This document shows, piece by piece, positions 35,692 through 45,356 of a DNA stretch of 64,000 nt (the first letter of the stretch is position 1; every line of letters begins with the position of its first letter). The position numbers and the translations under genes were made by a program. The notes under the pieces were generated by a model, which was not told where the DNA came from, did no database searches, and worked only from the letters and a program-made list of their open reading frames with translations. The stretch comes from Paenibacillus bovis (GTDB lineage Bacteria; Bacillota; Bacilli; Bacillales; Bacillaceae_C): the NCBI GenBank assembly GCA_007679095.1, contig VEFU01000011.1:1-64000 (forward strand). The letters are read 5' to 3'.

Positions 35692-36435
35692 ATGTTAAAA
35701 AAGAGGTTACTATTTATCTTGTGTTTGGCATCAATTGTAATAATTACAGGTTGTAGTCAATCAAATTATAAACCTAGTGATCCAGATACCCCATTAAATT
35801 TAGATAATCTTAATGGAATGTATGCTGGATTTCGTGATGATTTTGGCGGTTCCGAATGTGGAGGTATGTGTTGGGATTTTTACACCTTCTTACCAAAAAA
35901 TAATGTGTTCATTGGTTTACCCGACAATGGAGGACCTGAAACGATTGATTGTAAAGTGAATGAGTGTCTTACTTATAAGATAAGTGATGGTATGCTAAAG
36001 CTTAGTGATGGGGAATCAGTACCGATTGAAATAACGGATGAACAGCTAGTGATAAACAAGATCAAACTTAATCCTGTTATACCTGTACCAAAAGGAACCA
36101 CATTGGATAATACGTACACTTATATTGGTTATTTTGGATTGATCGGAGTAAACGGAGCGGCAAGCTCTTGGACGTATAAACTAATATTAGAATCGAATGG
36201 TACATTTGAACTTTCTGGTGTTACCTTAGGGAGTCTAGGAGCAACTAGTGGTGGTCCTTCTACACACGCTAGTTCGTCAGATAGTAATACTATTGGTACT
36301 TATCAAATTCAAAATAATACAATTATGATGAAATCGGACGATGGGAAGGTGGAGAATGCATTATTTTTTATCCATAACGGGGATGAAGAAGATATTCAAA
36401 TCGGGGACAAAAATTATTATGTAAAGAAGAATTGA
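35692..36435 (+). CDS. Lipoprotein of unknown function
   Basis: A 247-residue lipoprotein; the signal peptide ends in VIITGCSQ. Four cysteines lie in the N-terminal half (SECGGMCWDF, IDCKVNECLTY) and may form disulfides. The C-terminal half is rich in Gly, Ser and Thr (SGVTLGSLGATSGGPSTHASSSD) and lacks known motifs. It would sit on the outer face of the membrane. AAAGGGGGAG precedes the ATG. It was not assigned to a known family. Confidence 0.85.
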   Translation: MLKKRLLFILCLASIVIITGCSQSNYKPSDPDTPLNLDNLNGMYAGFRDDFGGSECGGMCWDFYTFLPKNNVFIGLPDNGGPETIDCKVNECLTYKISDGMLKLSDGESVPIEITDEQLVINKIKLNPVIPVPKGTTLDNTYTYIGYFGLIGVNGAASSWTYKLILESNGTFELSGVTLGSLGATSGGPSTHASSSDSNTIGTYQIQNNTIMMKSDDGKVENALFFIHNGDEEDIQIGDKNYYVKKN

Positions 36436-36448
36436 ATATTAATAATAT

Positions 36449-36489
36449 AAAAGAAAAAGGTGATAGGAGACTAATCACCTTTTTCTTTT
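36449..36489. terminator. Terminator between the lipoprotein gene and a convergent gene
   Basis: A stem of about 16 bp (36449-36464 with 36474-36489), AAAAGAAAAAGGTGAT against ATCACCTTTTTCTTTT. Confidence 0.9.
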
Positions 36490-36533
36490 GAAAAAAATAA
36501 AAAAATGTTCATAGAAAGGATGTTATGTTTATA

Positions 36534-36926
36534 TTATTTTCCCCATTTTAGGGTGATTTTTAATGTACAACAATTGGCTCCTTTACTCACCGCAGGAGAC
36601 TCAAGGGTAAATATTACTCCAGAAGGCGTGTAGCTAACTTTAATTGGAACGGATATTCCAACTATTGTATGAATTAAGCGATCTACTTCAGCTTGATTTC
36701 CATGCTGAGCAGCTTCCATTAACTTCATTGAAAACGTTTTGTCACCTAATTTATCTAATAAATGTCCCCCTTGATTTAATAAGACACGATATGAATTTAC
36801 AGATTCAATCAGCATTGTTGGATCCACAGGAGGATACTCACGGTATGGGAGATATGGAGAATAAATTACATTTTGTGATACTGGAAAGTAGCTATATATT
36901 GGATACCGGTAAAATGAGTAGTACAT
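36534..36926 (-). CDS. Tyr/Pro-rich small protein, possibly spore-related
   Basis: A 130-residue protein whose first 35 residues are rich in Tyr and Pro (MYYSFYRYPIYSYFPVSQNVIYSP, PYLPYREYPPVDP). The rest is compact and conserved-looking (YRVLLNQGGHLLDKLGDKTFSMKLMEAAQHGNQAEVDRLIHTIV, ANCCTLKITLKWGK). I recall related proteins in endospore formers, but this is not verified, and the spore role is only a guess. GGAGG upstream supports the start. Confidence 0.72.
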   Translation of the reverse strand: MYYSFYRYPIYSYFPVSQNVIYSPYLPYREYPPVDPTMLIESVNSYRVLLNQGGHLLDKLGDKTFSMKLMEAAQHGNQAEVDRLIHTIVGISVPIKVSYTPSGVIFTLESPAVSKGANCCTLKITLKWGK

Positions 36927-37142
36927 AACAAGCCTCCTTTCCTCATTGGATCTGATTATACGTCATAGCATATTATGATGATATGCTTGCCATTTGTTAC
37001 AGATTAATTTCGTTGTCCGATACGAACTCAAAAATGGCATGGGAAAGTATAGATGTTAAAGCTTTTAAGCCAATGTGACTAGACATGTTTCTTTCTATTA
37101 ATCTAGAATAGTAAATAGGTAGAAAAAAGTATGGGGGAGTTA

Positions 37143-38651
37143 ATGGTGATAAAAACAGTACTAAAAAATCCTATTTATTGGTCTGATATTCCAGATGTTG
37201 ATGTAATTAGAGTTGGAAACGCTTATTATATGGTGAGTACTAGTATGCATTCAATGCCAGGCTGTCCAATTATGAAGTCTGAAAACCTAGCAGATTGGGA
37301 GATTATTGGCTATGTTTATGATCAACTAGAAGACAATGATGCTCATAATTTAATAGATGGGAAAGGCATCTATGGAAAAGGTTCATGGGCTGCGAGTTTA
37401 CGTTATCATAATGGCACATTTTATGTTTGTTTTTCTAGTAATGACGCTAGGAAGTTTTATATTTATCAAACAAACGACATTGAATCCAGAAATTGGAAGC
37501 GCTCTACTATTGACGGTATTTATCATGATCCTGCATTGCTATTTGATGAAGGGAGAGTTTTCGTAATTTATGGCTGTGGTCATATTCGTATTACTGAACT
37601 TACAGAAGATGTAACCGCTGTTAAAGAAGGTGGGATAAATCAGCTATTACTAGAAACAGAAACGGAGGGAATTGGCCTCCGTTGTGAAGGCTGCCATGCA
37701 TATAAAATAAATGGCCAATATTATTTAATATTTATTGAGTGGCCAACAGTTGGTAATAGACGCAGAAGGCAAATTTGTTATCGTTCCAACAACCTTCTTG
37801 GAGAATACGAACGTAAAATTATTTTTGATGATGATATGGGCTACCATAATAAAGGAATCGCTCAAGGTGCCATTTTTAATACACCGAATGAGGAATGGTA
37901 TGCAATGTTATTCCAAGACCATGATGCAGTCGGGAGAATTCCATATATTCTTCCTGTTAAATGGGAGGATGGATGGCCGATGATTGGAATTAACGGAAAG
38001 GCACCGGAAGAAATAGAAATTAACTTGCCTCCTACACAATCTAAGCCATTGGTCATTAGTGATGACTTTGACTATAAGGAAAATAAACTGCAGTTGAATT
38101 GGCAATGGAATCATAATCCAGACAATGATTTGTGGTCCGTAATCAAAAGACCAGGTTTTTTACGATTAGAAACAGGATATATTGCTGACAGTATTTTACG
38201 TGCTCGTAATACATTAACTCAAAGAACAGAGGGGCCACATTGTACAGGAATTACATCCATGGATATGTCTAACATGAAGATAGGTGACCATGCAGGTCTC
38301 GTAGCTCTGCAAAATACCTTTGGCACGGTTGGGGTAGCGGTTGAAAATGATGGGAAATATGTAATAGCGACTGTAAACGATGGTAATGGTGGCGAAGAAG
38401 TAGTTGAAAAACATCTTATAGAAGATGATTTGCTTTTTGTAAAAATAAAATTTAACTTTGAAGATAGTAAAGACATAGCAACATTTTATTATTCGGGAAA
38501 TGGACAAGACTGGATTGAAATAGGTTCCCCGTTAAAAATGAAATATACATTAGATCATTTTATGGGCTATCGAATTGGACTTTTCAATTATGCTACGAAA
38601 GAAATTGGTGGTTACGTAGATTTCGACTATTTCCATTATGAGAAAGAATAA
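37143..38651 (+). CDS. GH43 glycoside hydrolase (beta-xylosidase-like)
   Basis: About 502 residues, no signal peptide. A five-bladed propeller opens with NPIYWSDIPDVDVIRVGNAYYMVSTSM (general-base Asp in IPDVD). GIYHDPALLFDEG holds the modulating Asp, and LRCEGCHAYKINGQYY holds the acid Glu. A C-terminal beta-sandwich domain (LVISDDFDYKENKLQLNWQWNHNPDNDLWSVI) is as in two-domain GH43 xylosidases and arabinofuranosidases. It would act inside the cell on short oligosaccharides. Starts at 37131, 37143 and GTG 37146 are all possible; GGGGGAG supports the last two. Confidence 0.9.
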   Translation: MVIKTVLKNPIYWSDIPDVDVIRVGNAYYMVSTSMHSMPGCPIMKSENLADWEIIGYVYDQLEDNDAHNLIDGKGIYGKGSWAASLRYHNGTFYVCFSSNDARKFYIYQTNDIESRNWKRSTIDGIYHDPALLFDEGRVFVIYGCGHIRITELTEDVTAVKEGGINQLLLETETEGIGLRCEGCHAYKINGQYYLIFIEWPTVGNRRRRQICYRSNNLLGEYERKIIFDDDMGYHNKGIAQGAIFNTPNEEWYAMLFQDHDAVGRIPYILPVKWEDGWPMIGINGKAPEEIEINLPPTQSKPLVISDDFDYKENKLQLNWQWNHNPDNDLWSVIKRPGFLRLETGYIADSILRARNTLTQRTEGPHCTGITSMDMSNMKIGDHAGLVALQNTFGTVGVAVENDGKYVIATVNDGNGGEEVVEKHLIEDDLLFVKIKFNFEDSKDIATFYYSGNGQDWIEIGSPLKMKYTLDHFMGYRIGLFNYATKEIGGYVDFDYFHYEKE

Positions 38652-38659
38652 ATATTAAA

Positions 38660-38711
38660 TAGAGGCTAAGTAGTAAGGTTTTTCATTTTAAACCTTCTGC
38701 TTAGCCTCTAC
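38660..38711. terminator. Terminator between GH43 and a small convergent gene
   Basis: A long, slightly interrupted stem: TAGAGGCTAAG with CTTAGCCTCTA, plus an inner AAGGTTT/AAACCTT. Confidence 0.85.
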
Positions 38712-38722
38712 TGTTTTAATAG

Positions 38723-38938
38723 CTATCTTCTTTTCTTTTTTGAATCCATTAGAACATTCTTCCTCGTAATAGATGCCATATTAACATTAACATGTACTAC
38801 GTTATCCTTTATTTTTTTTATATCAACGACAATGCCATTACGGCCCTTAATTCTTATATTTTCACCTGCAGTAGGTACCGTTTTTCGTAATTGTGTTAAT
38901 AAGACATTTCTATTCTCAATAAAATGAACAACAATCAT
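38723..38938 (-). CDS. Small KOW/SH3-like protein
   Basis: A 71-residue protein. It opens with MIVVHFIENRNVLLTQLRKTVPTAGENIRIKGRNGIV and ends in a basic tail (MDSKKKRR). The VPTAGENIRIKGRNGIVVDIKKI strand pair looks like a KOW or SH3-like barrel of the DUF2187 type, though the family match is not certain. AAAAGGTGAG precedes the start. Function unknown. Confidence 0.65.
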   Translation of the reverse strand: MIVVHFIENRNVLLTQLRKTVPTAGENIRIKGRNGIVVDIKKIKDNVVHVNVNMASITRKNVLMDSKKKRR

Positions 38939-39226
38939 CAGATTCTCACCTTTTCTTTTGGAATGAATTCAATACTCCAAATGAAATATATGAGTGAATG
39001 TATAATTTATTCCCGATAATAATAAAAAATATTATACGGTGTTTTACATCGTTTTGCGATTTATATCGGAACTCAAATCTTGTTGCTTTTCACCATGTAA
39101 GAATTAACTTTCAATATAAAAGGTTTTTCAAAAGTAACACGAAGTCATTACTGTTAAAATAAAACATAATACTATCTAATATGAATAACTAGCCATGAGA
39201 AAACGTGAAGTTGAGGTATTAATTAT

Positions 39227-41572
39227 ATGAATGAAGATTTATTGCTAGCTGCTAATATGAAATATCAAAGAGCTGAAGAAAAGGCAATAGCTTACTTTAA
39301 AGCACTACATACGCAAATGCAGGAGAAATATTATGTCTCAACGTTAACGAATGATATACATATATGGAAAAAACATCATATTCATTATCGTTGGAATGGG
39401 AGAAGAAAGTCTAAAACAAAGCATTATCGCCATTATATTGAATGGCTTAATTTTACAGGAAAATTAGATAATTATTTACAACGAAGTATATCCTATTTGT
39501 ATTTGCGTGATTTAGGAAAGCCTTTGGACAATGAGAAGACACAGACAAAGATACAAGAGGCAGTTGCTAGTTTGAAAAAAAGACTTTTATCTGATGACAA
39601 GTCAGAGTTTTTTAATATGGCTACTTTGTATCGATGGTCCCAAAAGTATGGGATTGAATCCACCATCATCTGGCTATTTGAAAAGCTAACAATTGTTTCC
39701 TCTAACATACCAGTGGGGATGGATAAAGAACATGCGAAAAGAAAACTAATTAAATTAATCGCAGGGGTTGTCATGCATGAATTTGAAGAAATAGATGATG
39801 ATCTATCTGAACAAGACCGTCAACTTAGACTTGATAAAGCAATAAGGCTTGGATATTGTTACGGATTAACATATCCGTTTATTGATGATCTTCTTGATGC
39901 TAATGTCTTAACGGAAACGGAGAAACAGCAATATACTAAAATCATTCGTATCTCCCTAATCACAGGTAATGTACCTCAACTCGGCGAATGGGTTGGTCCA
40001 AAAAAACAGCTTATCGAATTTGTACATCAAGAACTTAAGGCTGCTTTTGAGTATATAAAAGCTAATTTGAGTAGTGAAACACATACACAATTTTTCGAGC
40101 AAGCGTATATATTTTTTCATTCGCAGGAAATTGATCGTGAAAAGGACTTAGATAATGAACAGTATACAAATGAGGATATATATGTCCCGATTATCTTAAA
40201 ATCTGCGTATTCTAGATTAATTGCTAGAACGGTACTTAGCCCAGAAACGGATGAGGGCTTTAATAATCGAACTTTTTACTACGGGATATACAACCAGCTT
40301 GCAGATGACTTTGCTGATATGTTTGATGATATGGAGGAAGGTGCAGTTACTCCTTATACTTACTATTGGAAATATCATAAGAAGCGCAAAGACTTACTAA
40401 ATCCGTTTGAATTATACTGGACAGTTATTTGCAATCTAATTCATCATATTTATCAATCTGATCCTAATACAAGGGAAGTTATTTTAGCTCGAGCAATAAA
40501 TGGGATAAAACGTTTTAAAGAGAAATGTGGAAAAGAGCAATATAAAGAAGTAATGGGGATTTTTGCACCGTCAAATTCAAAATTTAACAATCTCATTCAA
40601 AAAGTGGTACGTCAAGCAGATGATGTGGACTTTTTTGATAAATTGCTGCGGGATGAAATGATTGCGAATTTGAGAAAAGAACAGAAAGAACAAGATGAAT
40701 TTACAGCTAACATGGAATCGATTCGAATTCAATTGAATAATGTTTTACCTATTCCTAAAAATGAACAAACATTATTGTTAGAAGAACCACTTATGGATGC
40801 GGTAAATTACAGTTTGGAGGGGGATGGAAAACGAATCCGACCATTCGTTGCTTGGATGATGGCAAAGCAGTATGGTCTTAATGAATCAGCTGTATTACCG
40901 TTATTAAAATCATTAGAATATATGCATACTGCTTCATTAATTTTTGATGATTTACCTTCACAAGATAATGCTGAAATACGGAGAGGGCGACCAACGCTAC
41001 ATCATATATATAATAGTGCGATTGCAGAATTAACTGGTTTATTTTTAACACAGAAAGCTATCGAAGAGCAGATATCCCTGAACGGTTTTGATGCTAAATT
41101 TGTTCTACGATTAATCCAATATTCTGCACAAAAAACAATGGAAATGTGTAAAGGTCAAGCTTTGGATTTAGAGTCTAAGGGAAAAAAGTTAACATTAGAG
41201 CAACTAAATTTGATGTGTTTTTATAAAACAGGAATTGCATTTGAAGCGTCTATTATTATGCCTCTAATACTTGTAAATGAGAAGCCATCACATATAGAGA
41301 TGTTTAAGAAGTTTGCTTATCATGCTGGCATTGCCTTTCAAATTAAAGATGATTTACTGGATGAGGAAGGGGATGTCGAAGTACTTGGAAAACCAATACA
41401 ACAAGATCTTGATAATAATAGTTCCACCTTTGTAACCGTCCTTGGAGTGGATGGGGCAAAAAAGGAAATGTGGGACCATTATTATCTTGCAATGGAAACT
41501 CTGCATCAAGTCCCACAAAAACCTGTATTTCTTAAATATTTGCTGGACTATATGGTTAATAGAAATCAATAA
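39227..41572 (+). CDS. Two-domain class I isoprenoid synthase (prenyl synthase fusion)
   Basis: A 781-residue cytoplasmic protein made of two class I isoprenoid-synthase-like halves. The C-terminal half (about 500-781) is a clear trans-prenyl diphosphate synthase: GDGKRIRPF (532-540), the first Asp-rich motif DDLPSQD (574-580) with RRGRPT, GQALDLE (643-649) and the second Asp-rich motif DDLLD (708-712). The N-terminal half also has two Asp-rich clusters: DDLLD (220-224) and DDFADMFDD (360-368), in helical context. The C-terminal half should make a prenyl diphosphate; the N-terminal half could be a cyclase or a second prenyltransferase. The product is unknown. It has no partner gene nearby, and a terminator follows. 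Confidence 0.85.
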   Translation: MNEDLLLAANMKYQRAEEKAIAYFKALHTQMQEKYYVSTLTNDIHIWKKHHIHYRWNGRRKSKTKHYRHYIEWLNFTGKLDNYLQRSISYLYLRDLGKPLDNEKTQTKIQEAVASLKKRLLSDDKSEFFNMATLYRWSQKYGIESTIIWLFEKLTIVSSNIPVGMDKEHAKRKLIKLIAGVVMHEFEEIDDDLSEQDRQLRLDKAIRLGYCYGLTYPFIDDLLDANVLTETEKQQYTKIIRISLITGNVPQLGEWVGPKKQLIEFVHQELKAAFEYIKANLSSETHTQFFEQAYIFFHSQEIDREKDLDNEQYTNEDIYVPIILKSAYSRLIARTVLSPETDEGFNNRTFYYGIYNQLADDFADMFDDMEEGAVTPYTYYWKYHKKRKDLLNPFELYWTVICNLIHHIYQSDPNTREVILARAINGIKRFKEKCGKEQYKEVMGIFAPSNSKFNNLIQKVVRQADDVDFFDKLLRDEMIANLRKEQKEQDEFTANMESIRIQLNNVLPIPKNEQTLLLEEPLMDAVNYSLEGDGKRIRPFVAWMMAKQYGLNESAVLPLLKSLEYMHTASLIFDDLPSQDNAEIRRGRPTLHHIYNSAIAELTGLFLTQKAIEEQISLNGFDAKFVLRLIQYSAQKTMEMCKGQALDLESKGKKLTLEQLNLMCFYKTGIAFEASIIMPLILVNEKPSHIEMFKKFAYHAGIAFQIKDDLLDEEGDVEVLGKPIQQDLDNNSSTFVTVLGVDGAKKEMWDHYYLAMETLHQVPQKPVFLKYLLDYMVNRNQ

Positions 41573-41576
41573 AAAA

Positions 41577-41624
41577 GAAGTAGTCCCTGGTTTAATAACG
41601 AAGTGTTGAACCAGGGACTACTTT
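41577..41624. terminator. Bidirectional terminator after the isoprenoid synthase
   Basis: Perfect 15-bp stem AAGTAGTCCCTGGTT/AACCAGGGACTACTT (41578-41592 with 41609-41623), with an A run on the left. Confidence 0.93.
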
Positions 41625-41639
41625 GGATTGGAAGAATCA

Positions 41640-41771
41640 TTATTGTTTGGAATTTTGGCGATTCGTGGGATGAATAGCTTTTTCTAAATCTTCTGCTGCA
41701 ATTGTGCTTTTTATAGTATCACTGTTAGGTTTACCTTTTTGGCTGTATCCTTTATCACGTTTTTGACTCAT
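41640..41771 (-). CDS. 43-residue small basic protein
   Basis: A short ORF of 43 codons, MSQKRDKGYSQKGKPNSDTI to NRQNSKQ, which is hydrophilic and charged. AAAGGAGTGGAG before the ATG and a terminator just beyond the stop support a real gene. It resembles small spore-associated proteins in size and composition, but I do not recognise it. Confidence 0.6.
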   Translation of the reverse strand: MSQKRDKGYSQKGKPNSDTIKSTIAAEDLEKAIHPTNRQNSKQ

Positions 41772-41865
41772 TGTCTCCACTCCTTTCTACTATTAAGATG
41801 TTTCAAATGTCAAAAGCCTATTCAAAATTATTTAGAGCTATAGCAGAGCTAGTATCGCTTCTAGC

Positions 41866-42858
41866 TCATGTAGTAGATTTTGGTGGTTCTTCCATCCAGC
41901 CTTTTTCAATCATGATATTTGCCCCGTCTTCCACAAAGAGTGCAACATCCATTGACATCTTTGCGTACATTGCTCCAATATCTCTTCTTCCATCAAGTGA
42001 TAAAGCATTTGCGTATGACCGAATCTTCATCGCAAACATATCAATCTTATGCCATAACATTAATTTATCTGAAAACGGTGAGAAAGTAGACGTAGTAACG
42101 AGCGAATCTAAAAGATGTGGTGTTGGTAAATCATCATTTTCCAGTTTTTCTGAACACTTTTGAATATGTTTATGTGTAATATCTTTTCCTCTAATGAAAA
42201 ATTTCTGCACCTTTTCTGATTTCGCCACTTGACTAAATGCTTGTAGGAGCGCCTTACTCGCTACATTATTTTCAATATTATCATGAAGATGTGATATTTC
42301 TAATGCATGTAAAGGGCGAACATCACCAAAAAAACCTTTTAAAAAACTTTGCTTATTTATAAAATCTACTTTATTTGGAATAGGGATAACAGGCGGTTTC
42401 ATTAACATACCTTTTTTCTCTAGCGTATTATTTATTTTGGTAATTAAGTGTAATGTAGAATGAAGCGTACTTACATAAAAGTCCTTTATATCCTGTCTCG
42501 TAACTAGTGGAATGGCTATCGAATATATACTCATCCCTGCTTTACTCGTATATTTTAAATAGTGTAAGTAAAATTCATCCGCAAATAATCTTGGTGCACC
42601 TATATTTACATCTTCTTTAGAAAATCCAACTGGAATGGGGAAATTTTCCTTATCAAATATGAATTTTAATTGATCGACTAATTTATTACTAAGATTTAAG
42701 GCATACTCTACTACCTTTTTGATATCTTTATCATCTACATGCTGTAGGAAATATTGAAGGACACATTGTGCCATAGTATTACCATTATAAGTTGCCCACA
42801 TTTTACCCATCTCAGCTGCAGTTAGTGGCTCCGACGTTTTTGATTTATGAAGATTCAC
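41866..42858 (-). CDS. DUF3231 family protein
   Basis: About 330 residues made of two similar helical halves of about 165 residues. Half 1 has PLTAAEMGKMWATYNGNTMAQCVLQYFLQHVDD, and half 2 has PLHALEISHLHDNIENNVASKALLQAFSQVAKSEKVQKFF. This is the DUF3231 layout common in Bacillus (ferritin-like four-helix pattern), of unknown function. I prefer GTG 42858 with AGAGGA 9 bases before it; ATG 42876 would place that site inside the gene. It runs the same way as the 43-residue gene. Confidence 0.9.
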   Translation of the reverse strand: MNLHKSKTSEPLTAAEMGKMWATYNGNTMAQCVLQYFLQHVDDKDIKKVVEYALNLSNKLVDQLKFIFDKENFPIPVGFSKEDVNIGAPRLFADEFYLHYLKYTSKAGMSIYSIAIPLVTRQDIKDFYVSTLHSTLHLITKINNTLEKKGMLMKPPVIPIPNKVDFINKQSFLKGFFGDVRPLHALEISHLHDNIENNVASKALLQAFSQVAKSEKVQKFFIRGKDITHKHIQKCSEKLENDDLPTPHLLDSLVTTSTFSPFSDKLMLWHKIDMFAMKIRSYANALSLDGRRDIGAMYAKMSMDVALFVEDGANIMIEKGWMEEPPKSTT

Positions 42859-43041
42859 GATACAAATTCCTCTCATCAGTCATATTTGTATATAGTGTTA
42901 TCGGCTTATTGAAAAGTATTCATAACATGTCAAAAGTTAGTTTCAAGTTATTGGAAAATGATCTTTAATAATGATAGGCAATTGTCCTCCGAATTTAAAT
43001 ATAAACGTAAAAAAATCCATCATGTATAGACGGATCTTCTC

Positions 43042-43236
43042 TTAAGTAATATCGAAAATATCATGAAACAACCTACCAAAACCTCTAACAATCCAAAATA
43101 ATAAGCGAAACGGTAACAAAAGTATTTCAGGTATCCAAAATAAAATATCAGCAAGAATATCAAGAAAAGAATAGTGATCATTTCTTTTTTTATATTTTCG
43201 TGTATTTGTTTTCTTTTTCTGCCACCAATCTCTCAT
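43042..43236 (-). CDS. Small membrane-associated protein
   Basis: A 64-residue protein with a strongly basic first part (MRDWWQKKKTNTRKYKKRN) and a hydrophobic segment FLDILADILFWIPEILLLPFRLLFWIVRGFGR, probably one or two membrane helices. AGAGGAGC just before the ATG supports it. I do not recognise the family. Confidence 0.65.
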   Translation of the reverse strand: MRDWWQKKKTNTRKYKKRNDHYSFLDILADILFWIPEILLLPFRLLFWIVRGFGRLFHDIFDIT

Positions 43237-43373
43237 TGCTCCTCTATTCCCCTTTCTTTAAAATTCCTCATTGACATATATAGAAATCGAACTCTATGCT
43301 ATTAAGTAATACTATATACGAATTGAATATTTTTTAGTTTCAGAAATGAAAGAAATGAGTGGAGAGAATAGAA

Positions 43374-44078
43374 ATGTTATTGAAACAATTATTTATTGGT
43401 AAGCCAAAAACAGTTGGAAAAAAGGATGCTCCAAATCCAATGGATAGAGAATGGACAAGTGCTATTTTTAAAGAGCCTGTGCAAGGACCTATTTATGTAA
43501 GCAAAACGAATTTACATGGAGATGGGCAGGCAGATTTAAAGAATCATGGTGGTCCTGAAAAGGCAGTATTTGTTTATCCATCTGAGCATTATGATTATTG
43601 GAGAAAAGAGCTTAATGGAGTAGATATTTCAGCAGGAGGAATGGGAGAAAATTTCTTACTAGAAAATGCATCTGAAAGTACGGTGTGTATTGGTGATACG
43701 TATCAAGTTGGAGAAGCAATTGTTCAAGTATCGCAACCAAGACAACCATGCTGGAAACCTGCACGTAGATATAAAATTAAAAATTTAGCATTATTGATTC
43801 AACATACTGGAAGGACAGGCTGGTATTTACGAGTAATAGAAGAAGGATATGTAGAGGCTGGTCAATCACTCCGTTTACTAAACCGTCCTTTTCCTGATTG
43901 GACAATAGCAAGGTGTAATAAAATTATGCATGTGGAAAAGGATAATCTAGAGCTAGCTCGCAACCTTGGAGATTGTGAGTTACTTGCAGAAAATTGGAGA
44001 ACAACTTTAAGAAATCGAGTTGAAAAAGGAGTTATATCTAATATTCAAAATCGTGTGTATGGACCAAATAATGGATGA
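43374..44078 (+). CDS. MOSC domain protein (YiiM/YflK-like)
   Basis: About 234 residues. A MOSC fold runs over KTNLHGDGQADLKNHGGPEKAVFVYPSEHYDYWRKEL, GGMGENFLL and the Cys-containing VSQPRQPCWKPARRY, which is the likely metal or sulfur-handling Cys. An extra C-terminal helical segment is typical of the YiiM group, which detoxifies N-hydroxylated base analogs with molybdenum cofactor. ATG 43374 with GGAGAG 7 bases upstream is preferred over GTG 43359. No partner gene is adjacent. Confidence 0.9.
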   Translation: MLLKQLFIGKPKTVGKKDAPNPMDREWTSAIFKEPVQGPIYVSKTNLHGDGQADLKNHGGPEKAVFVYPSEHYDYWRKELNGVDISAGGMGENFLLENASESTVCIGDTYQVGEAIVQVSQPRQPCWKPARRYKIKNLALLIQHTGRTGWYLRVIEEGYVEAGQSLRLLNRPFPDWTIARCNKIMHVEKDNLELARNLGDCELLAENWRTTLRNRVEKGVISNIQNRVYGPNNG

Positions 44079-44124
44079 TGTACATGTTTTATAGAAAAAT
44101 GCTTTTTAAAGGAGAAGAATAAAG

Positions 44125-45339
44125 ATGAAGTCTATGCTCATCCATGAATGGAAGATGATGGTGAAAAGTAAGAAAAACGTGTTATTTGTAATGGCGTTAG
44201 TCGTGCTAATCTTAAGCTATTGCTTTATTTTTCTACCAAATAAAGAAACGAATGACACATTTGATCCTGAAAAAGCGAAACAGCAAATTCAAAACTTGGA
44301 AGCTGTTCAGAAAGGGAAAAAGGCTAGAGGTGCCACTGGTTTTTCTACGATGTCAGGCAGAGCTGTTTATGCAGAAAATGAATATAGTATAAAACTCTTA
44401 AGTAAATTGGTAACTTCCTACGAGGATGGAGATTTCGTTCGATTTGCACATTTGAAATTACTTGATTTTTTAAAAAATGGTGTTCCAACAGATGAAAAGC
44501 TTCTAGAACAATCAATATTCCTCAGTAATGATTACCAATTTGCCTTTAACCAAACAACTCTCCGATATCAAGGATATTTGGAGGAAGAATTACCAGTTAC
44601 ATATGAAATGATTGAGCAAAAAACAGCATTGCAAACGATTCAAAATTTCTTATTAGGAACTGCTGTATTGGGTATTATATTTGTTGCTATATATTTCAGT
44701 AGCGACATGTTAACAAGGGATCGCCAAAATAAAACAGTTTTACAAGGACTACCGATAGGATGGTATCGACTAATTAATATTAAATCATTTGTCTCCTTTT
44801 CTTATACGATTATTATCTTAGCAGCCCTACTAGTCATTGCTTCCATTGTACTAACAATTCTGAATGGATTTGGTTCGTTTGACATTCGAGTTCCTATTAC
44901 ATTACCGAGGGCAGAACCAGAATACGGATTCAGCTTTAATCAATATGACACCATTTCACTTGGAAAGTTCCTTATGAAGGGATTAGCGTTTTTCTTTATT
45001 CTTATCTATCTGTTTATAAGATTGAATGCTATGCTCGGTCTTCTATTTAAAAACGCTTGGCTTGTTCTTATGGTAAGTACAGTCCTATTATTTTCCGAGC
45101 TAATTTATTTTTCAAGAACGACCAATAAGTTGTTTGGGATTGATATCAGTAATTTTCCACAAACATACTTTGAATTTGGAAAAATAATAAGTGGGGAAAA
45201 AATGTTTCTAGTAAACGTAGAGTCTATTACTTATGGTAAAGGATTAATAGTTTTAGCTATCACATTATTAATAATTGAAATTGCGCTGTATGTTACTTCG
45301 CGTTTTATTACGAAAAGACGTTTTTATCATGGCGTTTAA
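44125..45339 (+). CDS. ABC transporter permease subunit 1
   Basis: A 404-residue membrane protein. One N-terminal helix, a long outer domain of about 145 residues (charged, E/K-rich, about residues 35-178), then five C-terminal helices. The layout is the ABC-2/YhfE-like permease with an extracytoplasmic loop. It shares a four-gene operon with a second permease, an ATPase and a lipoprotein (44125-48067). AAAGGAGAAG before the ATG. The transported molecule is unknown; the lipoprotein suggests wall stress or export work. Confidence 0.85.
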   Translation: MKSMLIHEWKMMVKSKKNVLFVMALVVLILSYCFIFLPNKETNDTFDPEKAKQQIQNLEAVQKGKKARGATGFSTMSGRAVYAENEYSIKLLSKLVTSYEDGDFVRFAHLKLLDFLKNGVPTDEKLLEQSIFLSNDYQFAFNQTTLRYQGYLEEELPVTYEMIEQKTALQTIQNFLLGTAVLGIIFVAIYFSSDMLTRDRQNKTVLQGLPIGWYRLINIKSFVSFSYTIIILAALLVIASIVLTILNGFGSFDIRVPITLPRAEPEYGFSFNQYDTISLGKFLMKGLAFFFILIYLFIRLNAMLGLLFKNAWLVLMVSTVLLFSELIYFSRTTNKLFGIDISNFPQTYFEFGKIISGEKMFLVNVESITYGKGLIVLAITLLIIEIALYVTSRFITKRRFYHGV

Positions 45340-45356
45340 TAGAAAGGGTTAAAAAC

